From assembly GCA_022539475.1 (NCBI GenBank), contig VCMS01000174.1, forward strand, positions 1-64,000: a stretch of DNA of 64,000 nt, in the 5' to 3' direction. This stretch comes from Gracilaria domingensis (Eukaryota > Rhodophyta > Florideophyceae > Gracilariales > Gracilariaceae). The translations under genes were made by a program, and so were the position numbers. The notes below the pieces were generated by a model. It saw nothing but the letters and a program-made list of their open reading frames with translations. It did no database searches and was not told the DNA's origin. The first letter of the stretch is position 1; every line of letters starts with the position of its first letter. Shown one piece after another: positions 62,927 to 64,000 of this stretch.

Positions 62927-64000
62927 TGTCTCATAAGGGCCACATCTGTGCGCTTTTGTATGCTCTTGCCGACGTTTAGGTCTTTGCTGACACCCAGCAC
63001 GATTTCGATCCCAACTGTACGCACAAACTCACCGCGCGAAAGATGCGCTCGATCTCATCGAGGTGTTGTGCAAAGTATCGCTCGCGGTGGCCCTACTCCC
63101 TACGCCGGACTTTGGTGATATCGCCCATTTCCCAGGTCCGAAATTGGACTTCGACCTCAACTACAGACCAACGCCGCTTGGACCCTTTGAGTTGATGTCG
63201 GTCGGACCTCTCCGGCCTTAACCGCTGTATGCCCCCACTCGCTGGATGATGCGAAGTTCGTTTCGGGGTCTTGTACAAGGGGTATTGATTTACTCCCAAG
63301 GGCACTGTAGAGCAATGCCTGCAAGCAGAAAAACATCACGAAGACGTTCGGGATCTTCATCTACGGAGGGCAGTCAGTGAACAGAGCCTCTCTGGAGTGT
63401 CACGGCTAGTCGGGTGTAGACCCGGGCCAAACCGTCACGACGGAGCATAGAGAGTTGAGCAGAGAAAGCAAACCACGTGTGCGGAGTGTACCTCCTTAGA
63501 GGGTTGGTACCACAGAGTGGGTAAAAAGAGGAAAAGGGAAAGGCACAAACGCGAGTGAGGTGGCTTCAAGAAAAAGAGGCAGAAAGGTACGGCGTACAGC
63601 CGGGGGTTCCCTGTACAGGGTCGAAACGCGACAAAAGCGGTTAACACTCCCACGATTGGGTTTAGTAGAAGACACAGTGTAAATAGCCGAACCGTTGCCA
63701 CGGGGAGTCCCTCCGATAAAGAGTTGTCCACCGCCGAAGGCGAGAAAGGCTAGAGCCGAGATCCTGAAGTAGGATCACCCGGGTTGGGGAAATTTACTGG
63801 GGGCGATGGCGTCGACGCCAGCGCGCTAAGTAGTGCGCTCACTAAAATTTGTCAATAATATCAACTAAAACACCCACTAAATGTGACAAACGCCGACCTG
63901 TTGTAATCAACTTCCCATCAGCTCCACCGTGTCCGACAAGTCCAAACCATCTCGATGGCAACCACTACTTATTAGTAGTCTTATACTGGTGTGTACCAGG
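62927..64000. other. Intergenic region with short palindromes
   Basis: No supported gene; frames of 60-100 codons lack protein-like features. CCCTGTACAGGG (about 63612) and GGCGTCGACGCC (about 63809) are perfect 12-bp palindromes, and GATCCTGAAGTAGGATC (about 63760) can form a hairpin. Confidence 0.5.

Noticed and set aside
63360-63840. Possible self-cleaving ribozyme or structured RNA near the right edge
   Set aside because: Short palindromes are present but no hammerhead or other consensus core could be found.

Overview
The window is eukaryotic nuclear DNA, probably from a red alga; a florideophyte such as Chondrus crispus is the best guess. That rests on pattern, not on a search. The host genes have no obvious introns. 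A plastid-type leader starting MAFVAP precedes a GrxB-type glutaredoxin. One large membrane protein carries near-identical Sel1 repeats. Much of the rest is LTR retrotransposon. No prokaryotic operons, rRNA or convincing tRNA were found.

Layout. (1) 1-9916: a plus-strand Ty3/gypsy element with partial 5' LTR, gag-protease ORF, one in-frame amber codon, and a pol ORF ending in two copies of an unrecognised domain. A GC-rich hairpin array, an antisense 136-residue ORF and the 3' LTR follow. (2) 9917-31300: a gene island with two multi-pass membrane proteins of similar layout (11.8-13.3 kb and 19.0-20.5 kb, both minus), a small Cys-rich secreted protein, a secreted HExxH peptidase with a transthyretin-like front domain, plastid GrxB-like glutaredoxin, an unknown protein (21.3-22.2 kb), a VRK/CK1-like kinase, and a Sel1-repeat membrane protein of about 1,410 residues. 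(3) 31.3-37 kb: decayed retroelement pieces, a telomere-like minisatellite, and a broken Tc1/mariner element sitting inside a broken copia gag-protease-integrase fragment. (4) 37.8-46.2 kb: a decayed copia pol, a transposase-like fragment, a repeat-rich coiled-coil pseudogene with a GATATC-rich block, and a SET-domain pseudogene. (5) 46.6-62 kb: three copia-type elements. D (minus) is decayed. B (plus) is decayed and cut in its integrase by C (plus, 54264-59527), which has identical 351-bp LTRs and a 5-bp target duplication. (6) 62-64 kb: an unrecognised minus-strand ORF with a possible cysteine-protease-like Cys/His/Asp pattern, then apparently non-coding DNA.

The least explained features are in the gypsy element. 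It has two separate domain duplications, one pair straddling the amber codon. A 13-nt tandem repeat and hairpin lie at that codon, and the first RNase H catalytic Asp is replaced by Ala. Element C is also notable: it looks freshly inserted, yet its pol has a frameshift and an amber codon, and its gag ATG begins 4 nt after the LTR.
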